From CAYZEZ01 sp964477295 (GTDB lineage Bacteria > Bacteroidota > Bacteroidia > Bacteroidales > SM23-62), in contig CAYZEZ010000129.1 of the NCBI GenBank assembly GCA_964477295.1, forward strand, positions 1 to 12,599: a DNA stretch of 12,599 bases, read 5' to 3'. The position numbers and the translations under genes were made by a program. This document shows positions 1 through 8,464 of the stretch, one piece after another. Numbering within the stretch: position 1 is the stretch's first letter; every line of letters starts with the position of its first letter. The notes below the pieces were generated by a model. The model searched no databases. It was not told the origin of the DNA and was given only the letters and a program-made list of their open reading frames with translations.

Positions 1-3000
1 TTCCCAGATCAGGTTTATCTCGTCTGCGGCTCCTTTGTTAGCGGTAAGGTGCATTGTCTTATGAGAAGTACTGTAAAAAGATTCATTCCCGCATGTATCA
101 ACCGTTGTTATGACATACCTGTCGGATTGTTGCCTTGGTCTGGAAGAAGTGTCGACAAACACAGTTAGTTCACCATAATCCACGCTACCGAGGAGTTTTT
201 TCTCCAGGGCAAGTACCTTATATACATTATAGTATTCAGTACCCTTGTCGGCTGTTTTTTTCCATACAACCAGGTTTTTTCTTTCCACCGGGTCAAAGGT
301 CACCACACCGATCTTCTCGTCCCATGGATACTGAACTTCGATTTCAATAGAATCCATTTTATGGCATCCGAACCGGTCATAAACAGTTGTCCTGAAAAAT
401 CCGCTGGTATCAATCTCAACGATTGACGTATCCTTACTAATCCTGTCCCAGGTATACAGGTAATCAGATACCTTGTCATCATTCAGCAGCTCAACCGATA
501 CCCCAACTGTTTCACCCTTGCATAAAATGGGCGATCTGTCGGTTTTTATTTCAAAGTTTGGAAGGTCTGTCACATTGAGGTAAATGCTATCCCGGGCTTC
601 ATCCATACATAAATTTCTGACGATAACACTATAATACCCTGGCAGTGTTGCCGTTATAGCAGGGTCTCCTGATCCTGTATTCCATATATAGCCGAAACTG
701 TTTCCTGCATCCAGTATGGTTTCTTCTCCGTCACAGATCCGGCGTTGTCTGGGCAGGTCAACGTAAACATCTTTACAACCACCGGAAGATGTTTTTATAA
801 TGGTTCCATTGTCCCCTACGGCCCATCCATTATTTTTATCCACAAAATAAATGTCATCCAGATTCTCTGTGGTTGATTGTGACAGCTCATGCCAGGTTAG
901 TCCTCCATCAAGGGTATGAATAATAAGGCCATCCTGTCCTGCAATCCATCCTGAAAGGGAATCGATAAAGAATATTTGGTTGAAGTATTTTGGAATATCC
1001 AGAGGTATTTGCACCCAGTTATTTCCACCATCTATTGTCCGCAACAGGGTTCCATCTGAGCCAACTACCATTCCGGTATTTTCATTTAAAAAACACACAG
1101 AGTTGAGATGGGCGAATTGAGTCGGTGTAAACTGGACAGCCCACGATACTCCACCATCTGTAGATTTGAGTACGATGCCTTCCTGTCCTACTACCCATCC
1201 TGTTGTGTCATTCACGAAGAATACATCGCTGAACGTTTTTCCAGATCCCACTGTTACAATACTCCAATTATCACCTCCATTTTCTGTCCGGGCTATCGTA
1301 CTCCCTCCTGCTGTGGCCCAGCCTTTATTGTTGTTGACGAAGAAGACACTGACAAACCATTCACCGGTACCTGTGGAGATGGCATCCCATGATGTGCCAC
1401 CATCCTCCGTTTTATAAATGTATCCACCGCTGGTGGCAATCCAGCCATGATTCTCATCCGTAAAGAATATATCATAATGAGGTTCGGAGGGCGTTAGATG
1501 AATTTTCGGCATGGTATCCCAGGTTTCCCCTGCATTTGTTGTTTTGAGGATAGTCCCTTCATCACCTACGACCCATCCTGTAGATTCTTCAATAAAAAAC
1601 ACAGAATTGTAATTTGTTGCAGAGGGTGAAGGTTGTGCATTCCAGCCATCAAGTGTGCTGAGGATAGTTCCGTTTTCACCCACTACCCAACCTTTATTGC
1701 GCGAAATGAAGAAGACGTCGTTAAGGGTTTCTTCTGTCCGGGAAATTTGCGCCACCCAGTTTGTCCCGCCGTCAACCGTCTTGAATATCTTTCCCTGATA
1801 GCCGACAGCCCAGCCAATTTCCGGAGTTATAAAGTACAGATCGAGTATGGAGCCTTCAGACTGAATGACCTGTTCCGTCCATGTTATTCCGCCGTTTTCC
1901 GTATGCATAAGAACGCCGTCCCAACCAAGCAACCAGCCAATTTTGTCATTGAAAAAGAAGATATTGTGAAAATGTTTATCCGCATCGAATGGAATTCTTT
2001 CCCATGATTGGCCGCCATCACTGGTCATGATAACAAGATTGTACCCAACGGCAAAACCTGTGTTTTCATTAATAAAATATATTTCATTAAACCAGTCAAG
2101 GTCTTCAGAGTAAAGCCAATCCCATGATATGCCTCCATCCGAGGTACGTAATAAAATATATTCACCTGTTGCGAAACCGTTTAAGGAATCGAGGAAGAAT
2201 ACACTTTCCAGCCAGTTACTTGATCCAAATCCCTGTGGTATCCAGTTTTTTCTATCCGAAGTATGCAAAATAGTGCCGCCGGAACCGACGATCCAGCCAT
2301 GGTTCTTATCCGGGAAATGTATACCGTAAAGATGGTTGAGTGTCCCGGAACTCATCGGTTCCCAGGTCATCCCGTTGCTGTTGCTGAACAGGAGGGTACC
2401 GTCAAAACCAATGGCAAAACCATTTCCTTCATTATTAAATGTGATACCTCTTAAGGAATTAACTACTCCTGAAGATTGCAGGTGCCACTGGTTGGCAAGG
2501 GTATAGGGCTCGATGAATTTTCCTAATTGTCCGGGAATAGCGGGGTCCAGAACATTCCATTCACTGTTGTACAGATTGGTGCCAGCAGATCGGATCCAGT
2601 TCGTCTGGCCCCTTAAAATGGATGCTTTACGCCTAAGTCTCTTTCCCTTTGTAGCATCAGCCATCCCTGCCACTTCCCATCCCGTCCCGGGATCATCTAA
2701 AGCCACCCCGATCTGATCCACGATTCGATACTTTGTGCCACCTGCGTAGATTCTTACGAGGGCGATTGCATCGTTTCCATCGAAACTGGTAACTTCTGAC
2801 CATACCGAATCGACAACGCTTGCTGAATCGATTTTGGTAAAATCAAAACCTTCATTAACAATCAGATAAAAGTCATTGCTTGCGAGTGTATCCTTCAAGG
2901 GCAAAGGAGTGGACCAATCGCTTCCGTCTGTCGTATACATAAGCCCAAAATCATGGAGCCAGATGGTGTAATTTGTCCTGTTTCCAATGACCAGGGCATT

Positions 3001-4188
3001 ATTATCTCCGGCACCATCAATATATTCAGCGAAAAACAATCCTGACATTTTCGCCGGATCATCGTTATTCCACCAATGGGTAAGCAGGTTGGTGTCTTGG
3101 CTTATCAGGTAACTTCGGTTTGGTGATGAACCCGGTAATTCATTCCTGCCCCAGGTGGCATCCAGCCGGAATTTGTACTCTACCGGTTGACCGACATAAA
3201 GGCTGTCGATGACGATTGTATAGATCCCGTCAGCATCGGGATCGCTCATCCAGAATATAGAGTCACCATATCCCCATTCATTGAATGTTCCTGCCACATC
3301 AACCGAATCTTCAACAGGATCGAATTCATTGACTTCCAACAGGTAATTCATATTCACATTGAGAGTAAGTGTTTTCAGGATGGGTTGGGCATCGTCATAC
3401 CAATGGGTAACCTCATTCTCACCTGATTTTACAATGTATTTTCGGTTTTTATCGTAACCGGGCAATTCAGAAGTGCCCCAGTCTTTATTCTTTCTGAATT
3501 TATATTCAATTTGCTGACCTACAAACAGATCATTTACTGTAACAGAATATATGCTGTCAGTGACTCCCATCAATGAGTCTTTCATGGTTGCGCCGGGGTT
3601 ACCCCAGTTATTAAAATTTCCGGCTAAATCGAGAAAATCGAAAACGGGATCAAACCGGCCAAGGAAAATCTGGTGTGACATATTTACATTGAAGGTAACA
3701 CTTGCCGTTTCGACACCTAGCGGTATAAAGAAATCCATACAATCGTCAACACCGAACGCCCTTCCGCTCTTTTCCCAGCCAAATCCGTCATTAAACACTG
3801 CAGAAATTCCCAATATAGGCATTTCACCTGTTCCATAGAAATTGGCAGGAATAAAGGTCATAGAATAACTGGTGTCGCTGTCTTTGTATAGCGTTGGCAT
3901 GGTGTGGTCAAACCCGGGTTGGTCGAACCAGATGATATGATTCCATGAATATGGTTCTTCATTGACCAGGACCGCAGATGACAGCATTGATATGGAATCA
4001 AGACCGAATAATCCTTCCGTACCTTCAAAGAAGCAGGCTGAATCGGGATAAAAGGTAAGAGTAATTTCCTCAAACCCATTTGCTCCCTCCGGGGAGATCT
4101 TTATTGCAGGCGGCATTTGAGCCTGTGCGGATATCACAATCAGAAACAGAAAAAGAGATGAATAAAACTTTGCTAACAGGTTTTTCAT
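1..4188 (-). CDS. Secreted multidomain protein with a 14-blade Asp-box propeller, lamin-tail-like and glycogen-binding-like domains (3' end outside window)
   Basis: I translated the frame from the ATG at 4188 and found 1396 codons without a stop to the window edge, so the C-terminus is missing. Residues 1-23 are a signal peptide (MKN, hydrophobic core, SAQA). Residues 24-161 resemble the N-terminal beta-sandwich of other Bacteroidetes secreted proteins. Residues 164-378 are two 110-residue repeats, each with a GxFNxWG motif and an EYKFR strand, like CBM20/CBM48-type glycogen-binding folds. Residues 380-550 look like a lamin-tail domain (FFAEYIDG start, then GNDAIALV, TNWIRSAGT and SEWNV). Residues 568-1137 form 14 blades with Asp-box motifs such as KTEDGGTSW. 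Residues 1138-1290 are two PKD/Ig-like domains, and an FN3-like domain begins near 1293. The product is probably exported and bound to the cell surface; its ligand is unknown. A T9SS sorting signal beyond the left edge is inferred from the neighbouring genes. No catalytic residues were recognised. Confidence 0.9.
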   Translation of the reverse strand, partial: MKNLLAKFYSSLFLFLIVISAQAQMPPAIKISPEGANGFEEITLTFYPDSACFFEGTEGLFGLDSISMLSSAVLVNEEPYSWNHIIWFDQPGFDHTMPTLYKDSDTSYSMTFIPANFYGTGEMPILGISAVFNDGFGWEKSGRAFGVDDCMDFFIPLGVETASVTFNVNMSHQIFLGRFDPVFDFLDLAGNFNNWGNPGATMKDSLMGVTDSIYSVTVNDLFVGQQIEYKFRKNKDWGTSELPGYDKNRKYIVKSGENEVTHWYDDAQPILKTLTLNVNMNYLLEVNEFDPVEDSVDVAGTFNEWGYGDSIFWMSDPDADGIYTIVIDSLYVGQPVEYKFRLDATWGRNELPGSSPNRSYLISQDTNLLTHWWNNDDPAKMSGLFFAEYIDGAGDNNALVIGNRTNYTIWLHDFGLMYTTDGSDWSTPLPLKDTLASNDFYLIVNEGFDFTKIDSASVVDSVWSEVTSFDGNDAIALVRIYAGGTKYRIVDQIGVALDDPGTGWEVAGMADATKGKRLRRKASILRGQTNWIRSAGTNLYNSEWNVLDPAIPGQLGKFIEPYTLANQWHLQSSGVVNSLRGITFNNEGNGFAIGFDGTLLFSNSNGMTWEPMSSGTLNHLYGIHFPDKNHGWIVGSGGTILHTSDRKNWIPQGFGSSNWLESVFFLDSLNGFATGEYILLRTSDGGISWDWLYSEDLDWFNEIYFINENTGFAVGYNLVIMTSDGGQSWERIPFDADKHFHNIFFFNDKIGWLLGWDGVLMHTENGGITWTEQVIQSEGSILDLYFITPEIGWAVGYQGKIFKTVDGGTNWVAQISRTEETLNDVFFISRNKGWVVGENGTILSTLDGWNAQPSPSATNYNSVFFIEESTGWVVGDEGTILKTTNAGETWDTMPKIHLTPSEPHYDIFFTDENHGWIATSGGYIYKTEDGGTSWDAISTGTGEWFVSVFFVNNNKGWATAGGSTIARTENGGDNWSIVTVGSGKTFSDVFFVNDTTGWVVGQEGIVLKSTDGGVSWAVQFTPTQFAHLNSVCFLNENTGMVVGSDGTLLRTIDGGNNWVQIPLDIPKYFNQIFFIDSLSGWIAGQDGLIIHTLDGGLTWHELSQSTTENLDDIYFVDKNNGWAVGDNGTIIKTSSGGCKDVYVDLPRQRRICDGEETILDAGNSFGYIWNTGSGDPAITATLPGYYSVIVRNLCMDEARDSIYLNVTDLPNFEIKTDRSPILCKGETVGVSVELLNDDKVSDYLYTWDRISKDTSIVEIDTSGFFRTTVYDRFGCHKMDSIEIEVQYPWDEKIGVVTFDPVERKNLVVWKKTADKGTEYYNVYKVLALEKKLLGSVDYGELTVFVDTSSRPRQQSDRYVITTVDTCGNESFYSTSHKTMHLTANKGAADEINLIWE
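777..2487 (-). repeat. Fourteen tandem Ycf48/BNR-like propeller blades (coding repeat)
   Basis: Residues 568-1137 of the leftmost protein divide into 14 units of about 41 residues. Each runs: a hydrophobic strand (VFFVN or IYFIN type), a turn with GW(V/A)VG, an xGTIL(K/R)T strand, then the Asp-box DGGxxW. Clear Asp-boxes include TSDGGQSW, TVDGGTNW, TEDGGTSW and TLDGGLTW. Fourteen blades would fit two seven-blade propellers in series; that is an inference from the count. The blades are diverged from one another, so this is an old expansion and not a recent DNA-level duplication. The family resembles Ycf48 (HCF136) and sortilin/BNR repeats; nothing here indicates a photosynthetic role. Confidence 0.85.
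3052..3699 (-). repeat. Two tandem glycogen-binding-like (CBM20/48-type) repeats
   Basis: Two copies start at residues 164 (VTFNVNM) and 274 (LTLNVNM) of the leftmost protein, 330 bp apart. Both contain a FDPV segment, an AGxFNxWG motif, a (Y/L)xVGQxxEYKFR strand, an ELPG turn and a THW ending. The order of motifs matches the small carbohydrate-binding folds of AMPK-beta and CBM48. Binding of a glucan is possible but not shown, because similar domains also serve as structural spacers in secreted Bacteroidetes proteins. Confidence 0.7.
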
Positions 4189-4315
4189 TTGTATGGAATT
4201 ATTTACTTATAACGTATATAATATCAGTTAATTAAATACAATTTAAGAAAAATATTAAAAAGCTGAAAGTAATGGTCAACTTTTAAATATTTTTATAGTC
4301 ACGGGATGAGCCAAA
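4189..4315. other. A+T-rich spacer between the propeller and complete beta-helix genes
   Basis: 127 bp between the TGA of the upstream gene and the ATG of the downstream gene. It has no open frame of note, no clear hairpin with a T-run, and no Shine-Dalgarno before the ATG at 4188. It is long enough for a promoter, but I cannot identify one with confidence. Confidence 0.6.
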
Positions 4316-7300
4316 TCATTCAACCACAAACTTACCCCTGAACAATTTTTCCCCGCTCAATTCAATGAAATAATACCCCGGATTCATATTTTTCCTGTAA
4401 AGGACGAATTCACCGGATTGAACTGTTTCTTCAGATCTGACCACCTTGCCTGAAAGATCCCTGATTACAAGCTTGTAGGTTTTGTTTTCGGGATTGGAGA
4501 ACCGGATGGTGGTATAATCGGTGAATGGATTCGGGTAGACCACAATGGAACCTGGCTTACGGTAAACGCTAGCCACCCCTGTTGTCTGTAGTCGATTGTC
4601 ATCCGTATTTGACAGGGAGTGGCTGTAAGGACCTGCACCTGCTTTCAGTGCTCCGCCGGACAGGCATTCAACAGGACGCTGGACACCTACCCTATAGCAT
4701 ACCAGCCCTTCCAGGGGATCTGTATCGGTCCAGGCCGTACTGCTGCTTGCGATCTGGTTGTACAGAGAGAACTGGGTACATCCTACGCTGCGGTAAATGT
4801 TGTATGTGCCATACGGAAATCCGATATATTCGTCCCAGTCCATCTGCACCGCCTGGGTTTCAGGATTAATGGTGACGATCAGGTGTACTGTCTTATGAGG
4901 ATCACACAGGTCGATATCCGATTCCAGGTCAGCAGTGTCAACGGCAGTGATTTTATAGAAATATGCTTGCTGCAGGGGATCGGCTGCTTCATCTACAAAT
5001 ACACTTAGGCTGTCGGCCATTACTGATCCCAGCAGGTCATATTTGCCGGCAATGATCCCTTCCCGGTAAACATTAAATTGCGTAACAGGGGCAGAAGATT
5101 CGTTTTCCCAGACAACAAGGTTTTTCCCGTCAACTGTATCAACCGTTACCATGCAGATTTCAGGGGCCACATACAGGGCAGTTTCATCTGTTTCTGCTAT
5201 ACCGCACGAATTGTGTACTTTACAGGTATATATTCCCTCATGCTGATAATCGGTATTAAGGAACCGCAGTTCAGGGTAATTTGCACCCTCAATCAACTTG
5301 CCATCCTTAAACCACCTGTACTGCAATGGTTCTGTTCCCTGGTGTCCGAATTTCAAGACAGTAAGATCCCTTCTTTTGACCCATCCTGCCTCGGGTTCCT
5401 GCCAGATTGCCGGTGGGAGTTTGGTGATAAGCAGAGCCGGGTTGCTTTCTACCTGTCCGTATGCGTTCCACATTTTACAGATATATGTGCCCTGATCTGA
5501 AAGGGTGATGGAGTCAATGACCAGGATATTTGAGGTGGCACCGGGGATATCAATCCCTTCCAGTTGCCACTGAAAATATACCGAATCGCTTGCGAGGACC
5601 TTGAAACCTGCCGGTTTGCCTTCGCATTTAAAATAATTAAACGGATGCAGGGTGACAACCGGATCAGTGCCCTGGTTTTCAATGGCTCCAATATCGATCC
5701 GGTCATAATTAATCCTTGGATTATCAAGAATATCTGTATCAAGTACCTCCAGGTTACCGATAGGTATTGTACCTCTGTTGATGCAAGGTGAGGTTGCTTT
5801 CAAACCCCATCTGGCCATGTATCCATCAAATTCAGCGCCAGCACCTTCAGAAGGTTCCATAAAGCATGGGAGGCTGTCAATGTTTTTTATATATTGCCCT
5901 ATCTCACCTGTTGCGATTGCTTCTATCGAATCCCTTCCTCCCTGGATGTTGCAAAATAGCAGGCTGGGTGCAGCCTGGGCTCCGAAATCAAGCTGGGAAT
6001 TTTGCGTTCCGGCCCTGTTTCCCCATAGTATTGAATTAAAAATATAGGGATCAATGCCTGCCAGCATGATTCCTCCTCCCTGGGATTCAGCATAATTATG
6101 GGCAACGGTATTATTTACGAACTCAGGTTTCTTATTCCGGATGTACAGTCCACCACCCCTGAGAGAAGAATTATTAACGATGATGTTGTTGGTGATTACA
6201 GCATTATTTTCAAAAAAAGCCTGTATCCCTCCGCCGTTATTGCCGGAGGTGTTGTTCGCAATAAAATTTTTGCTGATATATGCTGAATTGCCGAAGTTTA
6301 ATCCCCCGCCATTCCCTTCTGCAGTGTTATAATAAACTTTATTGCCTGATACCTCAGGGTAGGAGTCATCGGAATTCAAACCACCTCCCTTTCCAAGGCT
6401 GGTATTGTAGCGAATAGTGTTGTCTCGTACAGTTGATCTTCCACTGAGAAGGTTTACAGCGCCCCCTTCGTTGCCTGCTGTATTATACTCAAATAAACAA
6501 TTCTCTATGAGTGCATTTGAAAGGAGGCATTCAATAGCACCTCCCCTTTGTTTGGCAATATTGTTCCTGAATACTGAGTATTTAATGGCAATGGGAGCAG
6601 ACCAGGGACGTACTGCACCTCCTACATCAGCCACGTTGTTTTCAAATGTACAGTGGTCAATCAGGACCTTATTATAGGAACCGATCCTGATGGCGCCTCC
6701 ATTGTTAAAACTGCCATCAACAGCCTTACCGTATTCAAATCTTGAGTATACAAACCGGGAGCTGTCGTTGGTGGCATCGGTTTGCCAGAAGTTTATACCT
6801 TTCCATCCTCCTGTATTTACAGTGAAATCTGAAAATCCCAGTGTGTCATCCCTGGTAAAAATGATGTTGTCTGCCTCGCTTCCGATGGCAAGGAAAGTCC
6901 CATTCACGTCAATTTCATAATAATCCATGAACCTGACATAGGCACCGGGATTTATGCCCAGTGTGACACCATTGTTGATGGTTACATTTCCGGTTACATT
7001 AATTGTATCTGCCGTAATAAACAGGTCGGAAGAAATGTTACCTGTCAGATTGAATCCATCGTTATAAAATTCCCGTGCTCCCTGGTCAACATAGGAATAA
7101 CGGATCCTGGCATTGCCCTCATAGTCTTTTTCAATGATCACTTTACCCGTATTATTTAAACCTGCATTGATACAGGGTGATACCATTTTCAGTTTCCATG
7201 TTTTGGTGGAACCGTTCTGAACCAGCCCCGCTGCTGTTGTGGCTGATGCAAAATCGGGTGACAGGTCAATATTTTCTTCATAAACCCCAGAATAAGTAGC

Positions 7301-8263
7301 ACCCGGCGCCAATCCAATATCGTCAAATCCCCCCTCGATATCATTGTACAACAGCTCGGGTTCGGGGGTAAGCCCGTCAAACGTAAATTGGTTTAACCCG
7401 CTGTTGTTCTCGTTGCCATAAATGATATTGTTTACAAAAACCGGGTAACATTGTTCATACATCATGACTGCACCACCTTCATAGGCTTTATTATTGCAGA
7501 TGGTGTTATTGATGAGAACAGGATTACTGTTTGTGGTAAACAGGAAAACTCCCCCGCTGAAGGATTCATTATTAACAAAAATATTATTGGTAAGGAGTGC
7601 TTCGGTATACTGTGATTTGATGGCTCCTCCAACCTGCCCTGAATAATTGTTGGCAAACAGGCAGGCATCGATATGGGGACTGGCGCCATTCATCAGGATA
7701 GCGCCCCCTCTTTCATCAGCAATATTGCCATAAAATACTGTATTACTGATATTTATATCAGACCCAGAACAGTCAATGGCACCCCCTTTGCTGGCATAAT
7801 TCACGAAGAATATGCAACTATCGATGAATATGTTATCCATCGCGTTTGTATTCAGGGCACCGCCCTGGTACCCTTTGCCAAACCTGAAAAGACAATTCTG
7901 AAATACATTTATATTTTGTGCAGTGCTGCCTATAAACACTCCCTGCCAGCCACCGGTTGTGTCCGTGAAGTCTGACCAACCCGTGCTGTCTTCAGGTGAG
8001 AACAATATCATACTGTCGCGTGTGCCCATAGCCCTGATTGTTCCTTGAATGGTTAACCGGTCGTAATTTTGAAACAGGACTTCTGTCCCTGGTTTGATGG
8101 TCAGTGTGGCACTATTTTTTACTGTAACATCACCTATGACAGTCACCGTGCCCGACCAGGTAACATCTTCGGTAATGTTTCCGCTAACCTGGTATTGTCC
8201 TGAGATTGCAGTTGAAAATCCTGTAAGCAGGAATAGCATATGAATTGATCTGGTAAGTTTCAT
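4316..8263 (-). CDS. T9SS-secreted beta-helix protein with Ig-like and FN3-like domains
   Basis: This is the only gene complete in the window (1315 residues, TGA stop). The ATG at 8263 starts a good signal peptide (residues 1-22, MKLTR, hydrophobic core, AISG), which supports this start although no Shine-Dalgarno is seen. Residues 28-395 and 408-862 are two right-handed beta-helix modules. Each has an N-cap (TLxIxPG, then GTxxAxG and GGWxG), coils spaced about 22-24 residues apart with GGA(I/V) and stacked NN, and an end signature SPCIN(A/R)G followed by DxGAxE. Residues 868-1031 are two Ig-like domains (GTYICK, GIYTCK). Residues 1032-1225 are two FN3-like domains. Residues 1239-1315 form a type A T9SS sorting domain (VVYPNPF, IRDLSGKVVRSE, last strand KFVVE). 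It is probably released or anchored on the cell surface as an adhesin or polymer-binding protein. The helix fold also occurs in polysaccharide lyases, but I see no catalytic signature. Confidence 0.95.
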   Translation of the reverse strand: MKLTRSIHMLFLLTGFSTAISGQYQVSGNITEDVTWSGTVTVIGDVTVKNSATLTIKPGTEVLFQNYDRLTIQGTIRAMGTRDSMILFSPEDSTGWSDFTDTTGGWQGVFIGSTAQNINVFQNCLFRFGKGYQGGALNTNAMDNIFIDSCIFFVNYASKGGAIDCSGSDINISNTVFYGNIADERGGAILMNGASPHIDACLFANNYSGQVGGAIKSQYTEALLTNNIFVNNESFSGGVFLFTTNSNPVLINNTICNNKAYEGGAVMMYEQCYPVFVNNIIYGNENNSGLNQFTFDGLTPEPELLYNDIEGGFDDIGLAPGATYSGVYEENIDLSPDFASATTAAGLVQNGSTKTWKLKMVSPCINAGLNNTGKVIIEKDYEGNARIRYSYVDQGAREFYNDGFNLTGNISSDLFITADTINVTGNVTINNGVTLGINPGAYVRFMDYYEIDVNGTFLAIGSEADNIIFTRDDTLGFSDFTVNTGGWKGINFWQTDATNDSSRFVYSRFEYGKAVDGSFNNGGAIRIGSYNKVLIDHCTFENNVADVGGAVRPWSAPIAIKYSVFRNNIAKQRGGAIECLLSNALIENCLFEYNTAGNEGGAVNLLSGRSTVRDNTIRYNTSLGKGGGLNSDDSYPEVSGNKVYYNTAEGNGGGLNFGNSAYISKNFIANNTSGNNGGGIQAFFENNAVITNNIIVNNSSLRGGGLYIRNKKPEFVNNTVAHNYAESQGGGIMLAGIDPYIFNSILWGNRAGTQNSQLDFGAQAAPSLLFCNIQGGRDSIEAIATGEIGQYIKNIDSLPCFMEPSEGAGAEFDGYMARWGLKATSPCINRGTIPIGNLEVLDTDILDNPRINYDRIDIGAIENQGTDPVVTLHPFNYFKCEGKPAGFKVLASDSVYFQWQLEGIDIPGATSNILVIDSITLSDQGTYICKMWNAYGQVESNPALLITKLPPAIWQEPEAGWVKRRDLTVLKFGHQGTEPLQYRWFKDGKLIEGANYPELRFLNTDYQHEGIYTCKVHNSCGIAETDETALYVAPEICMVTVDTVDGKNLVVWENESSAPVTQFNVYREGIIAGKYDLLGSVMADSLSVFVDEAADPLQQAYFYKITAVDTADLESDIDLCDPHKTVHLIVTINPETQAVQMDWDEYIGFPYGTYNIYRSVGCTQFSLYNQIASSSTAWTDTDPLEGLVCYRVGVQRPVECLSGGALKAGAGPYSHSLSNTDDNRLQTTGVASVYRKPGSIVVYPNPFTDYTTIRFSNPENKTYKLVIRDLSGKVVRSEETVQSGEFVLYRKNMNPGYYFIELSGEKLFRGKFVVE
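5670..7042 (-). repeat. Second beta-helix module of the complete protein
   Basis: Residues 408-862. The same plan is repeated: GNISSDL, TLGINPG cap, GGWKG, coils with GGAI, GGAV and GGGL every 22-24 residues, then SPCINRG and DIGAIE. It is longer than the first module by roughly four coils, so the coil number has changed since duplication. Confidence 0.8.
7075..8182 (-). repeat. First beta-helix module of the complete protein
   Basis: Residues 28-395. It opens with GNITEDV and a TLTIKPGTEVLF cap, has Pmp-like coils in which GGA(L/I/V) recurs about every 22-24 residues next to FxxN or NN positions, and closes with SPCINAG and VDQGARE. The motifs are those of right-handed parallel beta-helices (Pmp-like and pectate-lyase-like folds). 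It is homologous to the module at 5670-7042. Confidence 0.8.
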
Positions 8264-8464
8264 TGTAAAATTGTATTAAAAAGGCCTGGTACAATAATAA
8301 CACTAATAAAAAGAAAAAAGAATTGGAATGTGTTATTTAATTATTATTTATAATTGACCATATCCGAGAGATAAAAGTTGCAGGAGAACATTATCCGAAT
8401 GATATATGGTTGTCAACAAGTACACAAGTATAAATATTCGTGAGAGGTTCCAGGATTATATCAC
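8264..8464. other. A+T-rich spacer between the two beta-helix genes
   Basis: 201 bp with no coding content that I can support. The half nearest the downstream gene is very A+T-rich. No convincing terminator or promoter is visible. The length makes a separate promoter for the downstream gene plausible. Confidence 0.6.

Noticed and set aside
777..2487. Regular periodicity of about 120 bp that could suggest a repeat array or CRISPR
   Set aside because: The period is that of coding blades; the DNA copies are diverged and there are no identical repeats with unique spacers. The 321-bp period at 8725-9997 has the same explanation.
4247..4279. Possible Bacteroidetes-type promoter before the propeller gene: TTG, 22 bases, then TATTTTTC on the minus strand
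   Set aside because: The second box differs from TAnnTTTG, the spacing is a little long, and such matches are common in A+T-rich DNA.
4619..5008. Plus-strand open frames of 90-140 codons opposite the large genes (also 1633-2007, 5078-5500, 9192-9566, 10535-10900)
   Set aside because: They lie antisense to frames with clear domain structure, show no domain or signal peptide, and disagree with the domain-supported strand.
4316..8263. Polysaccharide lyase or other enzyme suggested by the beta-helix fold
   Set aside because: The coils are Pmp-like (GGA(I/V) and NN positions) and I see no catalytic residue cluster; adhesion or binding is the safer reading.
8339..8355. Perfect six-base A/T inverted repeat with a five-base loop in the spacer
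   Set aside because: It has no G-C pair and no adjoining T-run, so it is a poor terminator and expected by chance in this composition.
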